5,363 nt of DNA from JASFEQ01 sp050122535 (GCA_050122535.1 JASFIT010000335.1:1-5363), one strand, 5' to 3'. Counted from the first letter of the stretch, positions 1 through 5,357 are shown. Made by a program: numbers and translations. The notes: a model not told the origin generated them from the sequence alone.

Positions 1-207
1 TCCACGGATATGAAAGTAACCAGGTTGGTCGTGGATCCTGAAACAGTCCGAATGAGTGGAGACACCGATACATTTAATGCCGTGGATACCATAAAGAACA
101 GACTGGAACCTTCAGCCTATTTCAGTAGGGTGACCATCACATCAGCCAATCTTGACAGGACGGGAAAGCGGGTTCAATTTGAGATAAAATTGCAACGAGC
201 AAAGTAA
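1..207 (+). CDS. gspL: Type II secretion protein GspL, C-terminal fragment (5' end outside window)
   Basis: The reading frame is open from base 1 and ends at TAA 205-207, so the gene begins upstream and only its last 68 residues are visible. They read as the periplasmic ferredoxin-like domain that closes GspL: a beta strand (VTRLVVDPETVRMSG), a helix (TFNAVDTIKNRLE), then a strand pair (FSRVTITSANLDRTGKRVQFEIKL). The 'GDTDTF.AVD.IK..LE....F..V.I..A' pattern is typical of GspL/PilN-type C-termini. GspL is a bitopic inner-membrane protein; its cytoplasmic part binds the GspE ATPase and its periplasmic part pairs with GspM. The adjacent gspM supports the call. The internal ATG at position 10 is not taken as a start, because it would split the conserved domain. 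No cytoplasmic or TM part can be assessed. Confidence 0.88.
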   Translation, partial: STDMKVTRLVVDPETVRMSGDTDTFNAVDTIKNRLEPSAYFSRVTITSANLDRTGKRVQFEIKLQRAK

Positions 208-235
208 AGAATGGAGTACACCGGGAATCATCGTT

Positions 236-751
236 ATGAAACTTGCCAAACGTGAAAAATATTTTGTTGGAATTGCGGTCTGCGCCATTGGGCTCTTTAT
301 TCTTTTCCAACTACTCATCTTTCCCTTCTTTGAAAAGAGAGAACGGCTTCAGAGCGGTGTTAAGGCAAAAGAGGAGGCATTAAGAGAGATCATGAGGCTG
401 AGCAGCGAGTATCAGGCCTACAAAGGGGATTCTCGACAGATACAGCGGCTGCTTGCCAAGCGCAAGGGGGGGTTCACGCTCTTTGCCTTTCTTGAACGGG
501 CTGCTGGCGAGGCCGGAGTCAAAGAAAACATTGAATATATGAAACCTTCCACGCCAAAAAGCACAGGGCCGTACAAGGAATCAATGGTGGAGATGAAATT
601 GGAGGCCATCACACTGAATCAACTAACCCAATACCTTCATAGAATCGAATCGCCTGAGGACCTAATAAGTATCAAAAGGATTTCTATCAAACAAAACAGC
701 AAGGAAGCCGGATACTTGGATGCCGTTTTACAGGCCCTGACATTTCAATAG
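236..751 (+). CDS. gspM: Type II secretion inner-membrane platform protein GspM
   Basis: This 171-residue protein has the GspM plan: a short basic cytoplasmic N-terminus (MKLAKREK), one TM helix at about residues 10-29 (VGIAVCAIGLFILFQLLIF), a charged coiled-coil-like stretch at about 33-75, and a periplasmic ferredoxin-like domain at about 78-171. The last part includes 'LEAITLNQLTQYLHRIES' followed by 'ISIKRISIKQN', as is usual in GspM/PilO folds. GspM dimerises with GspL and stabilises it in the inner-membrane platform. It starts 28 nt after the gspL stop. No ATG, GTG or TTG lies further upstream in frame within that gap, so the start is well constrained, although the only Shine-Dalgarno candidate (ggga at 223-226) is weak. 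Length is typical of the family. The identification rests on architecture and on position after gspL, as GspM sequences are poorly conserved. Confidence 0.88.
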   Translation: MKLAKREKYFVGIAVCAIGLFILFQLLIFPFFEKRERLQSGVKAKEEALREIMRLSSEYQAYKGDSRQIQRLLAKRKGGFTLFAFLERAAGEAGVKENIEYMKPSTPKSTGPYKESMVEMKLEAITLNQLTQYLHRIESPEDLISIKRISIKQNSKEAGYLDAVLQALTFQ

Positions 752-767
752 GACAATAAAATGAAGG

Positions 768-965
768 ACTAGTGTCGTGTCCCGAAAATAACTTTAAGAA
801 TATAGAAAGCCAGAAGTCATTGCGAGGAGCCGTAGGCGACGAAGCAATCTCTTGTAAGCTAGCGAAAACTGTAATCTTCACAAGTTGAGATTGCTTCGCT
901 TTGCTCGCAATGACCTCATATGGAGGCATTATTTATGTAAAGAACTTTTGGGACACGACACGAGT
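768..965. mobile_element. MITE-like nested palindromic element between gspM and gspN
   Basis: The gap is bounded by inverted repeats. Bases 768-783 (actagtgtcgtgtccc) match the reverse complement of 950-965 (actcgtgtcgtgtccc) at 15 of 16 positions, with an unbroken 12-nt core (gtgtcgtgtccc). Inside them lies a second, independent palindrome at 816-914. The element is about 198 bp, contains no credible gene and has no obvious target-site duplication. Small size, terminal inverted repeats and lack of a transposase fit a miniature inverted-repeat transposable element or a non-autonomous IS remnant. The IS family cannot be named from this sequence alone. It sits in an operon where neighbouring genes are 4 nt apart, which supports insertion over ancestral spacer. 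Confidence 0.65.
816..914. repeat. Palindromic intergenic repeat, 'gtcattgcgag...gaagcaatctc' type
   Basis: The left arm (816-851) begins gtcattgcgag and ends cgaagcaatctc. The right arm (887-914) is the reverse complement of the same two blocks, with perfect 11-nt outer and 12-nt inner matches. The left arm has extra bases between its two blocks, so the arms differ in length. A short 'cttgt' match extends the pairing towards the loop. This motif is a widely scattered palindromic repeat of bacterial genomes, often mis-translated into small proteins with 'IASxAKQS' and 'RNDx' strings; the antisense frame here does exactly that. Transcribed RNA would fold into a long hairpin, which could affect read-through or stability between gspM and gspN. 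Confidence 0.8.
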
Positions 966-969
966 TGTT

Positions 970-1009
970 TTCCATTTTTCCAATATTCCATTATTCCAAT
1001 GTTCCATTT
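970..1009. repeat. Five-unit tandem 8-nt repeat (ttccaWWN)
   Basis: The pentamer ttcca recurs exactly every 8 nt at 970, 978, 986, 994 and 1002. The five units are ttccattt, ttccaata, ttccatta, ttccaatg and ttccattt. The three variable bases alternate between att-like and aat-like forms, hinting at a 16-nt higher-order unit. The array lies just downstream of the MITE-like element and just upstream of a TATAAT hexamer. It does not encode part of a gene. Such short arrays arise by slipped-strand replication. Confidence 0.75.
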
Positions 1010-1013
1010 ATTG

Positions 1014-1019
1014 TATAAT
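1014..1019 (+). promoter_or_regulatory. Possible sigma70-type -10 box upstream of gspN
   Basis: A perfect TATAAT lies 26 nt before the gspN start, a suitable distance for transcription from about 1026 with a short leader. The -35 position at 17-nt spacing (991-996, ttattc) matches the consensus poorly and falls inside the 8-nt repeat array, so the promoter is uncertain. If real, it would restore expression of gspN-gspC-gspA downstream of the element. AT-rich DNA readily yields TATAAT by chance. Confidence 0.3.
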
Positions 1020-1045
1020 AGTGTCTCCTAAATATTGGACCCCTT

Positions 1046-1939
1046 ATGAAGCAGTTTACACGAAAAAATCAAAAATGGTTCGGATACGTGCTGTACGCCG
1101 TTATTATAACCGCCGGGCTCCTGTATCTTCGTTTTCCTTCAGAGGCCATCAAGGACTATTTAGAAACAAGAGGTGACAGATCCCATTCCCCATTCGAACT
1201 CTCAGTTGGACAAGTATCCCCTACTTTGCCCTTCGGCCTGAAGTTGCTGAAGACCCAAGTTTCGCAAAGCGCCAACCCCAACAAAATCATCTTCCGGGCC
1301 GACCGCCTCTCTATCAGACCCACCATCGGGACCCTATTAGTTGGAAAATTCAATTTCTGTTTTGAAGGTCTCGCCTATGATGGTGTATTAAGAGGTTGTG
1401 CCAATTTTAGTGAGAAGAGCCTGCAACCCCCTTTTTCGGCGGCCATTGAATTGAAGGACATTAGTATGGGCAAATATGACCTTCGGAGCCTAATTGGTCG
1501 TCATGTGGAGGGAAGACTGGACGGAACCGTGGCCTACAATGCAAAAAACGATCTCTTGATTGAAGGGCGTGGAGAAGCCGATCTAAGGCTGTCCGATGGC
1601 CGCTTGGAACTCTTGCAACCCATTCTGAGCCTGGATTCCATCGATTTCCGCCTAGTCTTCATAAAAATGGCCCTCCAAAACCGCAAGATCAATTTGACGC
1701 AAGTGGCACTGGAGGGGCCCAATATGCGTGGCACCCTATCGGGAATTATCAGTTTACAAAAAGACATAGGCAAGAGCCGTCTTGATCTGAGAGGAACCAT
1801 AGAACCCTTTTCAGATTTCTTTGAGAGCCTTCCTGGAACGCGAGATATGGTGAAATTGTTCCAGCGCCGCCTAAAACGGGGAACGCTCACATTTATCATT
1901 CGAGGAACGCTCAAAGAGCCCAGCATTCAATTTACATAG
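1046..1939 (+). CDS. gspN: Type II secretion system protein GspN, long form
   Basis: This 297-residue protein is bitopic. It has a basic N-terminus (MKQFTRKNQKW), one TM helix at about residues 12-28 (FGYVLYAVIITAGLLYL), then the motif 'RFPSEAIKDYLE' and a long beta-rich periplasmic domain. The repeated 'G.L.G' strand pairs (for example LLIEGRGEADLRLSDGRLE and MRGTLSGIISL) and the closing 'GTLTFIIRGTLKEPSIQF' are typical of the long GspN family found in deltaproteobacteria and Leptospira, which resembles AsmA-like beta structures. Two cysteines, C105 and C118, could form a periplasmic disulfide. The exact role of GspN is not settled; it is an accessory, non-universal T2SS part. The start has no good Shine-Dalgarno, but the TM segment right after it supports it. 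It is separated from gspM by a repeat-filled 294-nt gap and from gspC by only 4 nt. Confidence 0.85.
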   Translation: MKQFTRKNQKWFGYVLYAVIITAGLLYLRFPSEAIKDYLETRGDRSHSPFELSVGQVSPTLPFGLKLLKTQVSQSANPNKIIFRADRLSIRPTIGTLLVGKFNFCFEGLAYDGVLRGCANFSEKSLQPPFSAAIELKDISMGKYDLRSLIGRHVEGRLDGTVAYNAKNDLLIEGRGEADLRLSDGRLELLQPILSLDSIDFRLVFIKMALQNRKINLTQVALEGPNMRGTLSGIISLQKDIGKSRLDLRGTIEPFSDFFESLPGTRDMVKLFQRRLKRGTLTFIIRGTLKEPSIQFT

Positions 1940-1943
1940 TCTG

Positions 1944-2813
1944 ATGCCAAAGCTTTATTCCTCCATTTTCAACCTTGTAGCCCTATTTGTAGCCATTTAC
2001 ATTGGTGTAGATCTCTTTTACAGGGTCGTGGGTGCACAACTAAGGTATGTGGACACGGAGAAGATCGTGATTGACCCAGCCCCGCGGGCAGAAAATAATA
2101 CAAGGCCTCCCTTGAAGGATTTCAGGGTGGTTATGGACAGAAACATATTTGGTTCCAAGGACAAGGCTGCGGAAGGGATAAAACCCACAGACCTTGAAAC
2201 CCTGGAACCCACCTCCTTGAAACTTGCGCTCTTGGGCACAGTCGCTGGCACGCAAAAGAGCGCCGTTGCTGTCATCGAGGAGATAGATAAAAGGAAACAG
2301 GGCCTTTACAGGGTAGGAGATAGTGTCCAGGATGCTATCGTAAAAATGATTCTAAGAGGGAAGGTGGTCTTAAGGGTTGGCGATAAAGATGAAATCCTCA
2401 CCATGGAGGAGTCTTCATCAAGAAGGGCCTCCTCAGAGAAAGAGGCATCTGCGTCAAGGAGAAGACGTCCACCCTCAAGGGTTTCAGGAAGGGGCGCGTC
2501 CATAACGGTGAGACGTTCAGATGTCCAGGATGCCCTTAAGAATATTAACACCCTCTTGTCTCAAGTGCGCATACGTCCCCACTTCAAGGATGGCAAGGCA
2601 GACGGATTGGCCCTCAGCAATATAAAGGGCGATTCCATTTTTGCAAAATTGGGATTGAGGGATGGCGACATCGTTCGGGGGGTAAATGACAGGCCCATTA
2701 GAAGCCCTGACGACATCGTCTCCTTTTATAATAAATTAACATCAGGATCTCGCATGTCACTCCAAATAAATCGTAGAGGGCAGGAGAGAACCATTAACTA
2801 TAGAATAAGGTAA
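1944..2813 (+). CDS. gspC: Type II secretion protein GspC (HR domain plus PDZ domain)
   Basis: This 289-residue protein links the inner-membrane platform to the outer-membrane secretin GspD. Visible parts in order: TM helix at about residues 8-26; the 'RNIFG' motif at 66-70 and homology region (HR) to about 154, with the characteristic 'LKLALLGTVAG' and 'LYRVGDSVQDA' strings; a low-complexity Ser/Arg linker at about 156-191; a short helix at 192-207; and a C-terminal PDZ domain at about 208-289 with 'LGLRDGDIVRGVNDRPI' as the core. In studied systems the HR domain binds the secretin N0 domain and the PDZ domain takes part in substrate handling. The start lies 4 nt after the gspN stop without a clear Shine-Dalgarno, suggesting translational coupling. 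Length and order match full GspC; no damage is seen. The basic linker is unusual. Confidence 0.95.
   Translation: MPKLYSSIFNLVALFVAIYIGVDLFYRVVGAQLRYVDTEKIVIDPAPRAENNTRPPLKDFRVVMDRNIFGSKDKAAEGIKPTDLETLEPTSLKLALLGTVAGTQKSAVAVIEEIDKRKQGLYRVGDSVQDAIVKMILRGKVVLRVGDKDEILTMEESSSRRASSEKEASASRRRRPPSRVSGRGASITVRRSDVQDALKNINTLLSQVRIRPHFKDGKADGLALSNIKGDSIFAKLGLRDGDIVRGVNDRPIRSPDDIVSFYNKLTSGSRMSLQINRRGQERTINYRIR
2806..2810 (+). promoter_or_regulatory. Shine-Dalgarno supporting the GTG start of gspA
   Basis: The string taagg lies inside the last codons of gspC, 7 nt before GTG 2818-2820. With the gspC stop only 4 nt before that GTG and no nearby ATG, it sets the gspA start. The start is confirmed by the conserved ExeA N-terminus that follows (YTSFFGFKENPFNLTPDPRY). 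Confidence 0.55.
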
Positions 2814-2817
2814 GGTT

Positions 2818-4410
2818 GTGTATACCTCTTTCTTTGGATTTAAGGAAAATCCGTTCAATTTAACGCCAGATCCCCGATACCTCTTTTTGAGCCGCTATCA
2901 CAAAGAGGCCCTCGACCATTTGCTTTACGGAATTAACGAACGAAAGGGTTTCATCGCCATTACTGGTGGAATCGGCACAGGCAAGACAACGCTTTGCCGC
3001 GCGCTCCTGACCCATCTGGATGCCTCAACCAAGAGCGCCCTGATACTGAATTCGTTCATCTCGGATATGGAGCTCCTGAAGACCATTAACCAGGAATTTG
3101 GCGTTGAGGTGGATTCGGGGGCTGAGAGCAAAAAAGACTATATTGATAAACTCAACCGTTTCCTGCTCCAAAATTTCAGCCGTGGCGGCAAAGCTGTCCT
3201 TTTGGTCGATGAGGCACAAAATCTCTCTCATACGGTCCTTGAGCAGATACGGATGCTCTCTAACCTGGAAACGGAAAGGGAGAAATTGATTCAGATCGTG
3301 CTTGTGGGCCAATCCGAGCTAAAGGAACTCCTGGCAGCACCCTCTTTAAGACAGCTCAATGAACGCATCATGGTTCGCTATGATCTAAAACCCCTTGATT
3401 CCACAGATGTGCAGGGGTACGTGGAGCATCGTTTGGTGGTGGCAGGGGGTCGGGGGGACGTGCGCTTCACAGATGGCGTCTTTAAGAATCTTTATGCCTA
3501 TTCCCAAGGCAATCCGAGACGCATCAACGCGGTCTGTGACCGGGCCCTGCTCATTGCCTATGTGAAGGAAAAGCACACCATCTCTAAATCAATGGTTTTG
3601 AAGGCTATTGAGGAACTGCATGGAGAATTAAGGAGTGAACCGGTCGTCAGCGATTGGTCCTGGAAGAAGTTTGCGTCATCTGCACTTCTTCTCCTGCTAC
3701 TTATGATCGTAGCAGCCTTCGCAGGATGGAGCCTAAGGGAATACATTCTGGGAATTTCCCCAGTTAAGGAAAAACCCGCACCCGTCAGAATCATCAGACC
3801 CATAGGGCCACCACCCAAGCCGCCACAAAAAGAAATTCAAATTGAAAAAGAACCAGCAACGCTCTTTCTCGAGGATAAGGCGAGTCTGACAGGGCTTTTC
3901 CGCCTTTTTAGCAGTAACCTGAGCGCAATGGAACAGAGCCTGGATGAGGTTTTTTACAATCTGGTTTCTTTTAACGTGGAACCTGAATACCATCTTTGGT
4001 TTAAAAAGCCTTTTCGGATACACCTATCCGATGCCACACCGACGCCTTCAGGAGGCCCCCTTTATCTTTTAATCCGCCAGGTTACAGAGGAGGGGGCCAT
4101 TGCTGTTGACGCCGAAGGCGAGGATAGACCTGTTTCCAGAGATTTTATTGTCAGTCATTGGGGATTGAGACTCTCTTTCTTCTATCCTTACAAGAACAAG
4201 GACACCTATTTGGTGAAAGGGACGGATGTTCCGGATGTTTTGACGGTTCAAAGGAGTCTCAAAGAAATAGGTTATGAGGTGGAAACCACTGGGATTTATG
4301 ACGAAGCCACTTTTCAAGGCGTAAAGAAATTCCAGGGGGATCTTGGCTTGAAGGCTGACGGTATTGCGGGTCCCCGTACCAGAGCCCTATTATTTCAGAT
4401 GTCGAAATAG
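2818..4410 (+). CDS. gspA: GspA/ExeA-type AAA ATPase with TM helix and peptidoglycan-binding domain
   Basis: This 530-residue protein starts with the ExeA family signature (FFGFKENPFNLTPDPRYLFLS). A cytoplasmic P-loop ATPase domain follows, with Walker A at 50-57 (GGIGTGKT) and Walker B at 127-132 (VLLVDE, D131/E132), then the sensor-type 'IVLVGQSEL' and 'GNPRRINAVCDRALL'. A TM helix lies at about 285-306, a Pro-rich linker at about 318-345, and a periplasmic region at about 350-465. A peptidoglycan-binding (PG_binding_1) domain at about 471-527 contains 'TGIYDEATFQGVKKFQ' and 'ADGIAGPRTRALL'. In Aeromonas, ExeA with ExeB binds peptidoglycan and helps assemble the ExeD secretin in the outer membrane; MshM is a relative in MSHA pili. 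The 350-465 stretch, ending 'SHWGLRLSFF', resembles the C39-peptidase-like segment of some ExeA proteins, without an evident catalytic Cys. Translation begins at GTG, 4 nt after gspC. Confidence 0.93.
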   Translation: MYTSFFGFKENPFNLTPDPRYLFLSRYHKEALDHLLYGINERKGFIAITGGIGTGKTTLCRALLTHLDASTKSALILNSFISDMELLKTINQEFGVEVDSGAESKKDYIDKLNRFLLQNFSRGGKAVLLVDEAQNLSHTVLEQIRMLSNLETEREKLIQIVLVGQSELKELLAAPSLRQLNERIMVRYDLKPLDSTDVQGYVEHRLVVAGGRGDVRFTDGVFKNLYAYSQGNPRRINAVCDRALLIAYVKEKHTISKSMVLKAIEELHGELRSEPVVSDWSWKKFASSALLLLLLMIVAAFAGWSLREYILGISPVKEKPAPVRIIRPIGPPPKPPQKEIQIEKEPATLFLEDKASLTGLFRLFSSNLSAMEQSLDEVFYNLVSFNVEPEYHLWFKKPFRIHLSDATPTPSGGPLYLLIRQVTEEGAIAVDAEGEDRPVSRDFIVSHWGLRLSFFYPYKNKDTYLVKGTDVPDVLTVQRSLKEIGYEVETTGIYDEATFQGVKKFQGDLGLKADGIAGPRTRALLFQMSK

Positions 4411-4418
4411 GCAAGATA

Positions 4419-4432
4419 ATGCTGGATGCTGG
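4419..4432. repeat. Two tandem heptanucleotides (atgctgg x2)
   Basis: The 7-mer atgctgg occurs twice in perfect tandem 8 nt after the gspA stop. Its reverse complement (ccagcat) is a circular permutation of catccag, the same type as the degenerate 7-nt repeat at 4528-4555 on the other side of the hairpin, but in opposite orientation. With only two copies, chance cannot be excluded for this block alone. Confidence 0.45.
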
Positions 4433-4438
4433 CCTCTG

Positions 4439-4460
4439 CCTGCCCGCCACCTGCCCGCCA
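4439..4460. repeat. Perfect 11-nt tandem duplication (cctgcccgcca x2)
   Basis: The 11-mer cctgcccgcca at 4439-4449 is repeated without change at 4450-4460. The second copy supplies the left side of the GC-rich hairpin that follows. The block is non-coding and much richer in G+C than the adjacent genes. Confidence 0.75.
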
Positions 4461-4490
4461 TCAGCTGCGCTTCAGGCGCTGGCAGGCGGG
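4454..4490. repeat. GC-rich hairpin between gspA and the TPR gene
   Basis: The left arm 4454-4470 (cccgccatcagctgcgc) pairs imperfectly with the right arm 4476-4490 (gcgctggcaggcggg) around the loop ttcag. Pairing blocks are cccgcc with ggcggg, cagc with gctg, and gc next to the loop, with small bulges. No run of T follows directly (the only one, T6 at 4523-4528, is more than 30 nt away), so it is not an intrinsic terminator. It could be a dispersed palindromic repeat or an mRNA-processing or stability element; the sequence alone does not decide. Confidence 0.6.
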
Positions 4491-4527
4491 GATGCTTGAT
4501 GAATAGGACAATGGCCTTTCACTTTTT

Positions 4528-4555
4528 TATCTAGCATCAAGTATCTAGGATCCTG
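4528..4555. repeat. Degenerate heptanucleotide array (NATCNAG x4)
   Basis: Four adjacent 7-mers read tatctag, catcaag, tatctag and gatcctg. The first and third are identical; all share ATC at positions 2-4 and a final G. The array ends 16 nt before the TPR gene start. Short catccag/tatccag-type arrays are known as intergenic sequence in Desulfobacterota-like genomes (recalled, not checked here), which would fit the suggested origin. Confidence 0.5.
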
Positions 4556-4561
4556 TATTAT

Positions 4562-4566
4562 AGGGA
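4562..4566 (+). promoter_or_regulatory. Shine-Dalgarno of the TPR gene
   Basis: The string aggga lies 5 nt before ATG 4572, a workable spacing. It is a clearer ribosome binding site than most others in this operon, as expected for a gene that follows a long gap and cannot rely on coupling to gspA. Confidence 0.5.
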
Positions 4567-4571
4567 TTACC

Positions 4572-5321
4572 ATGAGCCACATTAATGAGGCCCTGAGAAA
4601 GGCCCAAAAAGACAGAGATGCCCACTCCCTGAAATACGCCGGCATTCTTTCTTCGGGCAAAGAGGGAAAGAGAGCGTCTTGGCGGAGAGCCCTTTTTTGG
4701 AGTGCCTTTCTCCTCATGCTCATTTTGCTCGCTTTCACCTCCTACTCATGGTGGGATTCTAGAGGGAAAGAGATCCTGGCACCCTCTGACAAAAAAGCGC
4801 TCGCAAAACGGCCTCCCCTTCCCAAATCTCCAGGTAGGCCGAAAACCTCTCAGCCCAGGAAGGTTGGGGGCCCAGAGGGGTCTCCTCAAAAAGCGGCTGC
4901 AAGTGCAAGAGGATCAAAGCAAAGGGCGGCCAGGAGTGCAAGAGCATTCTATGAAAAGGCCATGCGTTTTCAAAAGAGGGGCCGCTTGCAGGATGCGAAA
5001 CGATTTTATCAAGAAGCCCTCAGGTTAGACCCTCGTTATGTAGATGCATTAAACAACCTGGGTGTCATATATATTCGTGACAAAGACTACACTGCTGCCC
5101 AAAGGAGTTTCGAAAGGGCGACTCGGCTAAAACCAGGTTACGTGGATGCGCATTACAACTTGGCATGCCTCCACGCCATTAAGGGTGAGGTCACACAGAG
5201 TCTGGCCCATCTGAAAAAGGCTGTCTCGCTAGACCGTTCAGCGAGGGATTGGGCGCGAAAGGATACGGATTTGGAAAACCTCAGGGGACTCTCTGAGTTT
5301 GAGGCGATCATAGGGGGGTAA
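4572..5321 (+). CDS. GspB-like/MshN-like membrane-anchored TPR protein
   Basis: This 249-residue protein has three parts. The N-terminus (MSHINEALRKAQKDRDAH) resembles that of GspB/ExeB proteins, which begin with MSxIxxALRKxE-like sequences. A basic stretch (KEGKRASWRR) precedes one TM helix at about residues 40-60, so the positive-inside rule puts the C-terminus in the periplasm. After a Lys/Pro/Ser-rich linker (62-122) come three TPR units at about 123-156, 157-190 and 191-224, with typical 'A...Y..AL.LDP.Y.DAL.NLG' spacing, and a short C-terminal tail. It follows gspA, where gspB normally pairs with gspA, and precedes what is probably gspD. In MSHA loci the ExeA-like MshM is likewise accompanied by MshN, a TM protein with TPRs. 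A role in secretin assembly with GspA is inferred. No GspB periplasmic domain and no lipobox are seen. It could also be annotated only as a TPR protein. Confidence 0.85.
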   Translation: MSHINEALRKAQKDRDAHSLKYAGILSSGKEGKRASWRRALFWSAFLLMLILLAFTSYSWWDSRGKEILAPSDKKALAKRPPLPKSPGRPKTSQPRKVGGPEGSPQKAAASARGSKQRAARSARAFYEKAMRFQKRGRLQDAKRFYQEALRLDPRYVDALNNLGVIYIRDKDYTAAQRSFERATRLKPGYVDAHYNLACLHAIKGEVTQSLAHLKKAVSLDRSARDWARKDTDLENLRGLSEFEAIIGG

Positions 5322-5357
5322 GGGGAGAATGGAGTAATCCGTCTTATTTGGATGACC

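Noticed and set aside
209..218. The shared 10-mer gaatggagta after the gspL stop and again at 5327-5336 after the TPR gene stop
   Set aside because: It looks like a ribosome binding site, but its GGAG lies 19 and 23 nt before the following start codons, too far for normal use. Two short copies in similar context are not enough to call a regulatory element.
687..929. Antisense 80-residue open frame containing 'VIASKAKQSQ' and 'APRNDF'
   Set aside because: These strings are the usual translation of the palindromic cattgcgag/gaagcaatctc repeat. The frame overlaps the gspM end and the MITE-like element and shows no protein-like domain.
768..965. CRISPR array or structured non-coding RNA gene in the gspM-gspN gap
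   Set aside because: The repeats are inverted, not regularly spaced direct repeats with unique spacers, and they fit a mobile palindromic element. No promoter, known RNA motif or tRNA-like fold was seen.
901..1176. Forward 91-residue open frame overlapping the start of gspN
   Set aside because: It runs through the element's right arm and the 8-nt repeat array, then overlaps gspN in another frame. gspN has a proper TM segment and family motifs, so this is a shadow.
4454..4528. Intrinsic terminator after gspA (GC hairpin plus T6 run)
   Set aside because: The T run at 4523-4528 begins more than 30 nt after the hairpin's right arm, too far for a rho-independent terminator.
4556..4561. TATTAT as a -10 box for the TPR gene
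   Set aside because: It is only 10 nt before the ATG, which would leave almost no leader and would exclude the Shine-Dalgarno; no -35 match is visible at suitable spacing.
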